12,225 nucleotides of DNA, from positions 1 to 12,225 of the forward strand of contig JBAJNL010000037.1 of assembly GCA_036881885.1 (NCBI GenBank). The letters run 5' to 3'. Positions 1 through 7,223 of this stretch are shown here, one piece after another. The notes under the pieces are model-generated. The model saw only the letters and a program-made list of their open reading frames with translations. It searched no databases and was not told where the DNA came from. This DNA is from JBAJNL01 sp036881885. Lineage in GTDB: Bacteria; Pseudomonadota; Alphaproteobacteria; Holosporales; Hepatobacteraceae. The position numbers and the translations under genes were made by a program. How positions within the stretch are numbered: the stretch's first letter is position 1; every line of letters starts with the position of its first letter.

Positions 1-684
1 CTCTACAAAGTCTGAGCCTGAGATTGAGAAAAACGGCACGCTAGCCTCGCCCGCAATAGCGCGCGCAAGCAATGTTTTACCAGTTCCCGGCGGGCCCACC
101 AACAAAACACCTTTGGGTATTTTACCACCAAGCTTTTGAAACTTTTTGGGACTTTTTAAAAAATCCACGATCTCTTGCAGGTCTTCTTTGGCCTCATCAA
201 TGCCGGCTACATCATCAAAGGTCACTTTGGCGACCTTTTCATCCAACAGCCTGGCCCGTGATTTTCCAAACCCAAGCCCCCGGTTTGAGCCACCTTGCAT
301 TTGGCGCAAAAAGAAAATCCACACACCAATTAAAAGCAGCATGGGAAACCACGATAATAAAATCTGCAACAAAGAGGGCGAGCCTTCTTCAGGCGGTGCC
401 GCCTCAACGGGCACCTGCTTTTCAAGCAACCTGGCCACAAGGCTGGTATCTTGTGCAGGCAGATAGGTTTGAAACTCTTTGCCGGTTTTCAAATAGCCAA
501 AGAGCTGCTCGCCCCGTATCAAAACAGACCGCACATTTGCTTGATCAACCTGCGTTAAAAAATCAGAATAGCCAAGTTTCAGCACAGGCGCCTTGGGTGT
601 GTTTTGATAAAAGTTAAACAATGCTGTGAGAAAAACAGCAATGACAACCCATATTGCTAGATTTTTACCATGCTTCTTCAACAA
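1..684 (-). CDS. ftsH: FtsH ATP-dependent zinc metalloprotease, N-terminal part (runs off the window)
   Basis: This is the first 228 codons of the membrane-anchored AAA+ protease that degrades misfolded membrane proteins and short-lived regulators. The visible part has a first membrane helix at residues about 9-26, a periplasmic domain at about 27-105 and a second helix at about 110-127. A glycine-rich linker and the conserved FDDVAGIDEAKEDL segment (156-169) follow. Walker A is GPPGTGKT (197-204), and the sequence ends just after it at SGSDFVE. Walker B, the second region of homology and the zinc HEXXH motif lie outside the window. No ATG fits the start. A stop lies upstream in frame, and the first usable codon is TTG at 684-682, 10 nt after AAGGAG; a second TTG follows directly. 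The gene is divergent from rseP. Family assignment is secure; the exact start is inferred. Confidence 0.96.
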   Translation of the reverse strand, partial: MLKKHGKNLAIWVVIAVFLTALFNFYQNTPKAPVLKLGYSDFLTQVDQANVRSVLIRGEQLFGYLKTGKEFQTYLPAQDTSLVARLLEKQVPVEAAPPEEGSPSLLQILLSWFPMLLLIGVWIFFLRQMQGGSNRGLGFGKSRARLLDEKVAKVTFDDVAGIDEAKEDLQEIVDFLKSPKKFQKLGGKIPKGVLLVGPPGTGKTLLARAIAGEASVPFFSISGSDFVE

Positions 685-694
685 TCTAATTCGT

Positions 695-700
695 CTCCTT
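695..700 (-). promoter_or_regulatory. Shine-Dalgarno AAGGAG of ftsH (decides a TTG start)
   Basis: A perfect AAGGAG on the minus strand lies 10 nt before TTG (684-682). There is no ATG or GTG in frame between the upstream in-frame stop and the first membrane helix. This supports the rare TTG start. An ATT codon at 690-688 lies 4 nt after the motif but is an unlikely initiator. Confidence 0.6.
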
Positions 701-798
701 GGAAAAAATATCCAACCACCAGCCTACCATAAAATAGATTGATAAAAAGCCTCTCTTGTGCCGATCTTTTAAAAAATAGGCACCAAAAAGGCTGATTC

Positions 799-827
799 TT
801 GTTTTTTGCGAAGGGTCAGACTAGACT
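799..827 (+). promoter_or_regulatory. Candidate sigma70-type promoter for the rseP operon
   Basis: TTGTTT (799-804), a 17-nt spacer and TAGACT (822-827) lie 25 nt before the rseP ATG. Each hexamer matches the consensus only partly (3/6 and 4/6). The -10-like element sits inside the palindrome at 815-830. This is a weak prediction from spacing and position only. Confidence 0.25.
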
Positions 828-830
828 GAC
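815..830. repeat. Inverted repeat GTCAG-N6-CTGAC in the ftsH/rseP control region
   Basis: Perfect 5-bp arms (815-819 and 826-830) flank a 6-nt centre, ACTAGA. The repeat lies between the two divergent genes, 22 nt before rseP, and overlaps its candidate -10 element. No U-run follows and the stem is short, so an operator site is more plausible than a terminator. No regulator can be named. Confidence 0.35.
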
Positions 831-852
831 GGCAAGTATTTTTTAAGATCAC

Positions 853-1986
853 ATGCCCATGGTATCGTCGCTCCTTTCGCTTTTTACATACCTTTTGCCC
901 TTTTTAATTGTGCTCACGCCTTTGGTTTTCTTTCATGAGCTAGGTCACTTTTTGGTTGCGCGCTGGGTAGGCGTGAAGGTTGACGTCTTCTCAATCGGTT
1001 TTGGGCCCGAAATTTTTGGCATCACCGACAAAAAAGGCACACGCTGGCGCTTTGCACTGATTCCACTTGGCGGCTATATCAAAATGCTGGGCGATGAAGA
1101 TGCGGCAAGCAAGCCCCAAAAAGACCTTAAAAAGAAGCTTTCAAAAAAACAGCTAGAACACAGCATTCACAGCAAAAAGCCTTGGCAAAAGATCGCTGTT
1201 TCTGTTGCGGGCCCTGCTGCAAACTATTTGCTGGCCATTGTGCTTTTTTGGGTTGTCTTTTTAGCGCGCGGCATCGAAGTATTGCCCCCCGTTGTAGGTG
1301 ATGTTGTGCCAGAAAGTGCTGCCGCCAAAGCAGGCTTTATGAAAAATGACGTCGTCCTTAAAGCCGGCGATCAAAATGTTGAAAGCTTTCGGGATGTTGT
1401 GCGTTATGTGCAAGACACACAAGAAAACGCTTTAAGTTTTGTGGTGCAACGCGAACAAGAGACGCACTATCGGCGTGTGCCACCGCGTGAAAAAGCCGCA
1501 ACACCCAAAGTCAAACCACAGCCTTTGGGCCTTATGGCCACACAAGGCCACTTTAAATCCGTGGGCTTTTTTGAGGGGCTTTTTAAGGCCACAGAGGGCG
1601 TTTTTGTGTTTAGCTATCAAATTTTGGTGCATTTGGGGCGCATGTTTTCGGGCAGCGTTTCACTTGATGGCATGGGCGGCGTTTTGATGATTGCCAAGGT
1701 GTCGGGCGATGTTTCAGCCCTTGGCGTTTTGTCATTTTTGTTTTTTGCGGGCGTTCTTTCGGTCAACTTAGGCTTTATCAACCTGTTGCCCATTCCGGTT
1801 TTAGACGGCGGGCACATTTTGCTGTACACCGCCGAGGCGATTTGGGGTCGTGCTTTATCTGAGCGCTTTGTGGAATGGTTTTATCGCTTTGGTTTTGCCG
1901 TCATTCTCTCTTTGTTTGTGTTCACCACATGGAATGACTGCTGCAAGCTTCAAATTTTCAGTTTTTTTAAGGGTCTTTTTGCGTGA
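853..1986 (+). CDS. rseP: RseP/MmpA-type site-2 membrane zinc protease
   Basis: Intramembrane metalloprotease of the M50 family. It cuts transmembrane segments of anti-sigma factors or signal-peptide remnants in the inner membrane. The first helix carries the zinc motif HELGH (residues 28-32). The last third carries LPIPVLDGGH, whose Asp (about 318) is the third zinc ligand. Further helices lie at about 117-137 and at the C-terminus. One PDZ domain is visible at about 146-210. The 377-residue length fits the single-PDZ alphaproteobacterial form rather than the roughly 450-residue tandem-PDZ enterobacterial form. A lysine-rich loop at about 86-108 precedes the second helix. Two in-frame ATGs (853 and 859) compete, and neither has a strong ribosome site. 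The stop overlaps the GTG of bamA by 4 nt, so the two are probably translationally coupled. The target substrate here is unknown. Confidence 0.95.
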   Translation: MPMVSSLLSLFTYLLPFLIVLTPLVFFHELGHFLVARWVGVKVDVFSIGFGPEIFGITDKKGTRWRFALIPLGGYIKMLGDEDAASKPQKDLKKKLSKKQLEHSIHSKKPWQKIAVSVAGPAANYLLAIVLFWVVFLARGIEVLPPVVGDVVPESAAAKAGFMKNDVVLKAGDQNVESFRDVVRYVQDTQENALSFVVQREQETHYRRVPPREKAATPKVKPQPLGLMATQGHFKSVGFFEGLFKATEGVFVFSYQILVHLGRMFSGSVSLDGMGGVLMIAKVSGDVSALGVLSFLFFAGVLSVNLGFINLLPIPVLDGGHILLYTAEAIWGRALSERFVEWFYRFGFAVILSLFVFTTWNDCCKLQIFSFFKGLFA

Positions 1987-4259
1987 AGAGCATTGCATTT
2001 CTTTTTTGTCTTTTGTGCACCCCTTTGCTTTTGCAGGCTAACGCCCCCTTAAGGGATGTGCAAATTAAGGGCATTGTGCGCATCGACAAAGGCTTTGTGC
2101 TGTCACACTTGCCATTTAAAAAAGGGCAAATGATCTCGAAACAAAACCTGCAAGCGGCCATGAATGATTTATTTGCCACCGGTCTTTTTGCCGACGTCAA
2201 AGCTGTTTTTGACAAAGGACGTCTTGTGATTACCGTGACCGAAAACAGCGTTTTGAACCAAATTGCTTTTGAGGGCAACAAAAAGGTTGATGATGAGCTT
2301 TTGCATAAAGAGCTCAAATTAAAACCACGCCAAATTTATACCCCGCACCGTGTTCAAAAAGCGGTTCAACACATTAAAAGCATCTATCGCGTTAAAGGTT
2401 ATGTGGGCGCACAAGTCACACCCAAAATTATCAGACGCCCCCAAGGCCGCGTTGACCTTGTTTTTGAAATTCAAGAAGGCCAGCCGCAGCGCATCAAAAA
2501 GATTGTTTTCCAAGGCAACCATCGTTTTTCAGACAGCCAACTACGTACGGTTATCTTAACGCGCGAGTCACGCTGGTACCGCTTTTTTTCAAACGTAGAT
2601 AGCTATGAGCCCGATCGCCTGGCCTATGATCGCGAACTTTTGTATCGCCATTATACGAATAACGGCTACCCCGACATCGAGGTGCTGTCAGTTATTACCG
2701 AGCTATCGCCTGATCAAACCCAGTTTTATCTGACGTTTCAGCTGCAAGAGGGAAAGCTTTACCATTTTGGAAAAATCAAAATGGAATCCAAAGCCAAGCA
2801 CGTCAATCTTAAAGAGCTGAACGACATTCTTTCGTTTAAAGAGGGAGACATCTTCAGCCAAGAAGAAATTGAATACACAACAAACGCTTTAACAAAAGAG
2901 CTGAACAAGCAAGGTCTTTTCTGCCATGTCAGGCCCGATATCCAAAAAGATGCGGAAAAACGCACCATGGGCGTGACGTTTGTAATTACCGATCAAAAGC
3001 CTTTCACTGTTCGATCGGTTTTAATCAAAGGCAACACATTAACCAACGACGAAGTGATTCGTCGCGAATGTCAGCTAAGCGAGGGCGACCCCATCACATC
3101 GTACCAGGTGGACAGAACACGACAAAAACTGATGAATCTTGACTTTTTTAAAAAGGTCGATGTGCATACCGATGACGTTTTAGAACAAGGAAACCAAAAA
3201 GATTTGATCGTTGAAGTTGAGGACAAATCAACCGGCGAGCTGATGTTCTCGGGCGGCTATTCGACCGCTGATGGTATTTTGTTCGAGGCCAAAGCATCCG
3301 AGCGCAACTTTATGGGCCGCGGCCAAGAAACAGAAATCCGCGGCACCATTGCGCGTCGCCGCAAAAGCCTTGTGCTTGGCTTTACCGAACCTTATGTTGC
3401 GGGTAGGCGCCTTGAGGTTGGCGGCAGCCTTTTTGCCAGTGATGTCAAGCAAGACACACAAGGAACCTTTAAAGGTGGTTACCATGAACGCAGCTATGGT
3501 GGCAGATTGCGTACAGGATTTGACTTAAACCCTTACCTGTTTGAACGTATTCGTTATTCGCTGCATCGTGAATCGTTCAAAAAAAGCGAGTCGAAGTCTG
3601 TTTTCTATGCAAAAATGGCCGATGCCACTGTGTCTCAAATAGGCCATGACCTTATTTATGACAAACGGGACAGCGCGATTGACCCGACCAAAAACGGTTA
3701 CATCTCGTTTAGCACCGATTACGCTGGCGTCGGTGGTACCGTGCGCCACTTCACCAACCAGCTCACAGCGGGCTATTATTTTGCCCTTGATCGCGACCGT
3801 GACTTTGTTGTGCGCATCAGAGCCAGTTATGGCCTTGTGTTACCAGCCGGCAAGCCCTTGCGCATTATGGACCAATTCTTCATGGGTGGCTCAAACATTC
3901 GTGGCTTTGAAGAATCAGGTGTGGGCCCGCGCGACCAAACCACAGGTGATGCCATTGGCGGTAAGCAAATGCTTGCAAGTAACCTTGAACTCTCTTTTCC
4001 TCTAGGCCCTTATGACTTTGGCCTTAAGGGTTTTATCTTTAATGACTGGGGTTCTCTTTGGGATTCGTCTCATGGCAATGGACCCAACGCAAACATTATC
4101 CAAAGCAACGCTTTTTCCTTAAGATCAACGGTTGGTGTGGGTCTTAGATGGCGCTCGCCTATTGGTTTGATTGGCTTTTCACTGGGTAAAGCTGTGCGCA
4201 AGGTTAACGGCGCCGACCGCACACAGGTGTTTCGTTTGAACTATGGAACGGACTTTTAA
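1983..4259 (+). CDS. bamA: BamA outer-membrane protein assembly factor
   Basis: Core of the BAM complex, which folds and inserts beta-barrel proteins into the outer membrane. The protein has 758 residues; E. coli BamA has about 810. A signal peptide (about 1-21, ending LLLQANA) is followed by tandem POTRA domains over about residues 22-415, then the barrel. The barrel carries the conserved lid-loop motif as GGSNIRGFEESG (IRGF instead of the usual VRGF) and ends in Phe (LNYGTDF), the normal BAM-recognised C-terminus. The GTG start at 1983 overlaps the rseP stop as GTGA. It is backed by AAGGG 9 nt upstream and leads straight into the signal peptide. The stop and the next ATG share one base (TAATG), so skp is coupled. 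A TamA-like protein is excluded by the number of POTRA repeats and by the gene neighbourhood. Confidence 0.97.
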   Translation: MKSIAFLFCLLCTPLLLQANAPLRDVQIKGIVRIDKGFVLSHLPFKKGQMISKQNLQAAMNDLFATGLFADVKAVFDKGRLVITVTENSVLNQIAFEGNKKVDDELLHKELKLKPRQIYTPHRVQKAVQHIKSIYRVKGYVGAQVTPKIIRRPQGRVDLVFEIQEGQPQRIKKIVFQGNHRFSDSQLRTVILTRESRWYRFFSNVDSYEPDRLAYDRELLYRHYTNNGYPDIEVLSVITELSPDQTQFYLTFQLQEGKLYHFGKIKMESKAKHVNLKELNDILSFKEGDIFSQEEIEYTTNALTKELNKQGLFCHVRPDIQKDAEKRTMGVTFVITDQKPFTVRSVLIKGNTLTNDEVIRRECQLSEGDPITSYQVDRTRQKLMNLDFFKKVDVHTDDVLEQGNQKDLIVEVEDKSTGELMFSGGYSTADGILFEAKASERNFMGRGQETEIRGTIARRRKSLVLGFTEPYVAGRRLEVGGSLFASDVKQDTQGTFKGGYHERSYGGRLRTGFDLNPYLFERIRYSLHRESFKKSESKSVFYAKMADATVSQIGHDLIYDKRDSAIDPTKNGYISFSTDYAGVGGTVRHFTNQLTAGYYFALDRDRDFVVRIRASYGLVLPAGKPLRIMDQFFMGGSNIRGFEESGVGPRDQTTGDAIGGKQMLASNLELSFPLGPYDFGLKGFIFNDWGSLWDSSHGNGPNANIIQSNAFSLRSTVGVGLRWRSPIGLIGFSLGKAVRKVNGADRTQVFRLNYGTDF

Positions 4260-4858
4260 TGAACGCACACACTTTGTGGAAAAAAACAAGAAAGCGTGTT
4301 TGTAACTGCGCTGTTTTTTTATTTGCACACCTGTATCTTTTTGAAAACACGCCATCTTTAAGGGCTGACGCTTCTCAGTCTCAGCCCCCTTTAACCCCAA
4401 CTATTTTGGTTATTGATGTCATGCGCGTTCAACAAACGGCTAAAATTTTTCAGATCATCCAAGAAAAAATCGAAAAAAAGGCATCTTTTTACCAAAAAAA
4501 AATGCAAACGCTGAATAAAAAATTTGAAACACAATACAAAGAGCTGATGCAGGCGAAAGGAACGCTGGATGAACCCACCTTTCAAACGCGTTATCAGCTT
4601 TTACAAAAAAACATCGCTACCGCCCAAGAGATGCTTAAAAAGAAACGGGCCGTCCTTGATGCCTCGTATCAAAAAGCCATGCGTTCTGTGCAAAAGAAAA
4701 TCAATAACTTTGTGCAAAAGGCGTTACAACAAAAGCGCGCTTCCATTGTTTTGCACAAAGAAGCCACTGTTGCCACAATGAACAACGTGCAAGATATTAC
4801 AAACGAGGCCATTTGTTTTTTGAACAAAGAGCTTGCGCACCAAAAGATAAGATTATAA
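4259..4858 (+). CDS. skp: Skp/OmpH-family periplasmic chaperone
   Basis: Predicted holdase that keeps unfolded outer-membrane proteins soluble on their way to BamA. The 199-residue protein starts with a basic N-region, a hydrophobic stretch at about 17-30 and a probable cleavage site near SLRADA (about 33-38). It then shows the OmpH entry strand (TILVIDVMRVQQTAKIF). A long charged, Lys/Gln-rich helical region at about 65-150 forms the coiled-coil tentacles typical of Skp. The ATG shares a base with the bamA stop, and the bamA-skp-lpxD-fabZ order matches the classical arrangement in other Proteobacteria. The family is poorly conserved in sequence, so the call rests on architecture plus context. 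The gene contains an A9 run at 4494-4502. Confidence 0.88.
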   Translation: MNAHTLWKKTRKRVCNCAVFLFAHLYLFENTPSLRADASQSQPPLTPTILVIDVMRVQQTAKIFQIIQEKIEKKASFYQKKMQTLNKKFETQYKELMQAKGTLDEPTFQTRYQLLQKNIATAQEMLKKKRAVLDASYQKAMRSVQKKINNFVQKALQQKRASIVLHKEATVATMNNVQDITNEAICFLNKELAHQKIRL

Positions 4859-4886
4859 AACGACTAGAAAAACAAAGATAACAGCA

Positions 4887-5933
4887 ATGCTTGACAAACG
4901 CTTTTTCTCATTCAAAGGCCCTTTGCCACTCAAAGAACTGGTAGGCTTAGGCGATCTTAAGTGCCTTCGTGGCGATATGAATCAGCTGATCGGCGATGTC
5001 GCACCCATTGAGAAAGCCACGCCGGGGCACATTTCTTTTGTGCACAACCCCGCTTACACACATTATCTTGCCACCACCAAAGCCAGCGCTGTTGTTGTGG
5101 CTCCTGGTGATGCAGAACAGGTCAACGCGCAAACAGCCGTTCTGACCTCAGGCGCCCCGTTAAAGGTGTTTGCGCTGATCTTACGTGCTTTTTATCAAGA
5201 TCGTAAACCCAAGGCACAAGTGCATAAGACAGCTTCTGTCGCAGAGGATGCACAGATAGGCAAAAACTGCACCATCGGCCCTGGCGTTGTTATCAGTGAA
5301 GGCGCCACACTTGGCAACAACTGCGTCTTAGAGGCTGGGGCGTTTATTGGTCCCAATGTTCGCATTGGAGACAACGCGCGTATAGGAGCACATGTCAGCA
5401 TTGTACATGCGCTGATCGGCCATCACGTCACTATTAAACCGGGCGCTCGCCTTGGGCAGTCAGGATTTGGTTTTTTCATGGGAAAAGACACCAAAGAACG
5501 GGTAGCACAACCGCAATTGGGTCGTGTGCTTGTGGGCGACCACGTAGAAATTGGCGCCAACACAACCATTGACCGCGGCAGCTTAAAGGATACCGTGATT
5601 GCCTCTTATGTGCGTATTGATAACCTGGTTCAAATTGCCCATAATGTGCACATTGGGGAAGGCTCTGTGATCGTCGCGCAAGCGGGCATTGCCGGCAGCA
5701 CGATACTTGACAAAGGTGTGGTGGTTGCAGGACAAGCAGGTATTTCGGGTCATTTAAAAATAGGGGCTTTTACGCGCATTGCCGGTCAAAGTGGCGTTGC
5801 ACGCTCTTTAGAGCCAGGAGCAGAAGTCGTGGGCTCGCCAGCCATTCCACGTCGGTTATGGCACAAACAAAATCTTGCATTAGCAAGGTTAATTAAGGAG
5901 AATAAGAAACCCTTTGTGAAAGAGGTCAAATAG
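4887..5933 (+). CDS. lpxD: LpxD, UDP-3-O-(3-hydroxyacyl)glucosamine N-acyltransferase
   Basis: Third enzyme of lipid A synthesis. It transfers a 3-hydroxyacyl chain from acyl-ACP to the 2-amino group of UDP-3-O-acyl-glucosamine. An N-terminal uridine-binding domain (about 1-105) is followed by a left-handed beta-helix of hexapeptide repeats (about 110-315). Family signatures are GQSGFGF (190-196), IGANTTIDRG (222-231) and DNLVQIAHNV (245-254). His252 of that last motif is the expected catalytic base. The C-terminal helix (about 324-348) is Lys-rich. The 348-residue length matches the family (about 340). The ribosome site is weak. A 28-nt gap follows skp, and fabZ begins 5 nt after the stop. 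Confidence 0.97.
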   Translation: MLDKRFFSFKGPLPLKELVGLGDLKCLRGDMNQLIGDVAPIEKATPGHISFVHNPAYTHYLATTKASAVVVAPGDAEQVNAQTAVLTSGAPLKVFALILRAFYQDRKPKAQVHKTASVAEDAQIGKNCTIGPGVVISEGATLGNNCVLEAGAFIGPNVRIGDNARIGAHVSIVHALIGHHVTIKPGARLGQSGFGFFMGKDTKERVAQPQLGRVLVGDHVEIGANTTIDRGSLKDTVIASYVRIDNLVQIAHNVHIGEGSVIVAQAGIAGSTILDKGVVVAGQAGISGHLKIGAFTRIAGQSGVARSLEPGAEVVGSPAIPRRLWHKQNLALARLIKENKKPFVKEVK

Positions 5934-5938
5934 TTGGT

Positions 5939-6445
5939 ATGTCCCATTTAAAAGAAAAATTGTTACCTGCAGAAAAGCCTTCCACCCAAGACACCCTGTT
6001 CCTTGAGGACTTAAAAGAGCTTTTACCCCACCGTTATCCTTTTTTGATGTTGGATCGTCTTGAGAAAATTGTAAAGGGCGAGTCGGCAGTTGGCATTAAG
6101 GCGGTCACATTTAACGAGTGGTTTTTTATCGGGCACTTTCCTCAAAAGCCTGTTATGCCGGGCGTGCTTATTGTGGAAGCCATGGCACAAGCCTCGGGTG
6201 CTGTTGTTGTGCATGCCTTAAAACATGATGGCGTCGATGTTGACAGCACGTTGGTTTATTTTATGTCGATCGAAAATGCGCGCTTTCGCAAACCTGTTGT
6301 GCCGGGCGAAACACTGAGACTGGTTGTTGAAAAAGCACAAAAGCGTTCTTTGATCTGGAAATTTAAAGGAAACGCCTTTGTGGGTGATGATCTTGTAGCA
6401 GAGGCAACTTACACCGCCATGATCCGCATCAAAGAACCCACCTAA
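5939..6445 (+). CDS. fabZ: FabZ, 3-hydroxyacyl-ACP dehydratase
   Basis: Hot-dog-fold dehydratase that removes water from (3R)-hydroxyacyl-ACP during fatty-acid elongation. It competes with lipid A synthesis for the same substrate, which explains the common pairing with lpxD. Signatures are LLPHRYPFLMLDR (28-40), GHFPQKPVMPG with catalytic His66 (65-75) and VEAMAQ with Glu80. The 168-residue protein has about 15-20 more N-terminal residues than short family members. The ATG at 5939 is the first available and has AGAGGT inside the end of lpxD, about 12 nt upstream. A later start cannot be excluded. It is the last gene of the envelope operon here. lpxA, its usual downstream partner, is replaced by rpmH. 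Confidence 0.97.
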   Translation: MSHLKEKLLPAEKPSTQDTLFLEDLKELLPHRYPFLMLDRLEKIVKGESAVGIKAVTFNEWFFIGHFPQKPVMPGVLIVEAMAQASGAVVVHALKHDGVDVDSTLVYFMSIENARFRKPVVPGETLRLVVEKAQKRSLIWKFKGNAFVGDDLVAEATYTAMIRIKEPT

Positions 6446-6461
6446 ACCAGGTCGTACGATA

Positions 6462-6491
6462 TTGACAAAAGAATGCGTCTCTTTGTATGCT
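6462..6491 (+). promoter_or_regulatory. Promoter of rpmH-rnpA
   Basis: A perfect -35 TTGACA (6462-6467) and a -10 TATGCT (6486-6491) are separated by 18 nt. They lie in the 85-bp gap between fabZ and rpmH. Transcription would start near 6498, giving a leader of about 30 nt before the rpmH ATG. This is the best promoter match in the window and separates rpmH-rnpA from the envelope operon. No terminator hairpin is visible before it. Confidence 0.6.
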
Positions 6492-6530
6492 GAATGCAAA
6501 GATGCGGTTTTGCTTTAGTCAGAGGATCAG

Positions 6531-6665
6531 ATGAAACGTACCTATCAACCCAGTGTTCTTGTCAGAAAGCGTCGCCATGGTTTTAGGTCGCGCATGGCAA
6601 CAGCGGCGGGTCGTCGCGTTTTGTCGAACAGGCGTTCTAAAGGCCGACATAAGCTCTCTGCTTAG
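6531..6665 (+). CDS. rpmH: Ribosomal protein bL34
   Basis: Very basic 44-residue protein of the large ribosomal subunit. It begins MKRTYQPS and continues through the RKRRHGFRSRM and RVLSNRRSKGRHKLSA segments that are diagnostic of L34 across bacteria. The length is normal. AGAGGA lies 4 nt before the ATG. It is the first gene behind the promoter at 6462-6491 and is followed by rnpA, the near-universal partner. A 66-69 nt gap separates the two, so they do not overlap as they do in some lineages. Confidence 0.98.
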   Translation: MKRTYQPSVLVRKRRHGFRSRMATAAGRRVLSNRRSKGRHKLSA

Positions 6666-6734
6666 CAACCCACGCGACATCAGTATATTGTTGTGGCCAA
6701 CATACACGTTTAACGTCTGCCTGCAGATTTCTTG

Positions 6735-7223
6735 ATGGGGAATGTTGTGCAAAAGGTCTATGTCACATCTCTCACACGCAAAAGTGCCTTTCAGCGCATC
6801 AAAAAAAAAGGGCGCATCTGGCGGTGCGATGTCTTTAAGGCCTGCTTTCTGAGCGAAAAAATGACGGGATGGGACGCCTCTGTCGAAGCGCCCATGCCCC
6901 TTAAGAAGCAATGTGTTTTGCCGTCTACCAAAATTCAAACGCCTCCAACCCACAACAAACAAACCACAAACGACAGCGTTTTGATTTATCAAGGCTTGAT
7001 TCTTTCAAAACGTTTTTCAAAGAAGGCGGTTGTACGCAATAAAGCGCGGCGCATTTTAAAAGAAGCCTTAAGAGCAGCACTTTTACAAACAGACTCTGTT
7101 ACGTGCAGCGCACAAATCGTGATTATACCAAACCTATTGCTGCTTCAAAGCCCTTTTCAGAAAGTCGTCACTGGCTTTTTAAAGGTGCTGCCCATGATCA
7201 CAGGCAAAAAAGTGCGGCTTTAA
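6735..7223 (+). CDS. rnpA: RNase P protein component (RnpA), with a large internal insertion
   Basis: Protein subunit that helps the RNase P ribozyme mature tRNA 5' ends. The N-terminal segment (SLTRKSAFQRIKKKGR) and the central block GLILSKRFSKKAVVRNKARRILKEALR are typical of the family. In that block the RNR core appears as RNKARR, a conservative Arg/Lys swap. At about 162 residues it is longer than the usual 110-130. About 40 extra residues, rich in Thr, Pro, Lys and Gln, sit between the first strand and the GLILSKR strand (roughly residues 40-78). The start is uncertain: TTG 6732, ATG 6735, or GTG 6747 with GGGGAA just upstream. An A9 run (6801-6809) lies close to the start. The stop overlaps the ctrA stop on the other strand by 4 bp. 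Confidence 0.9.
   Translation: MGNVVQKVYVTSLTRKSAFQRIKKKGRIWRCDVFKACFLSEKMTGWDASVEAPMPLKKQCVLPSTKIQTPPTHNKQTTNDSVLIYQGLILSKRFSKKAVVRNKARRILKEALRAALLQTDSVTCSAQIVIIPNLLLLQSPFQKVVTGFLKVLPMITGKKVRL

Noticed and set aside
72..617. 181-codon open frame on the plus strand
   Set aside because: It is antisense to ftsH, whose Walker A and membrane helices are clear on the other strand.
6519..6992. 157-codon open frame on the minus strand across rpmH and rnpA
   Set aside because: It lies antisense to two recognised genes, has no ribosome site or recognisable motif, and its composition reads as the reverse of basic-protein coding sequence.
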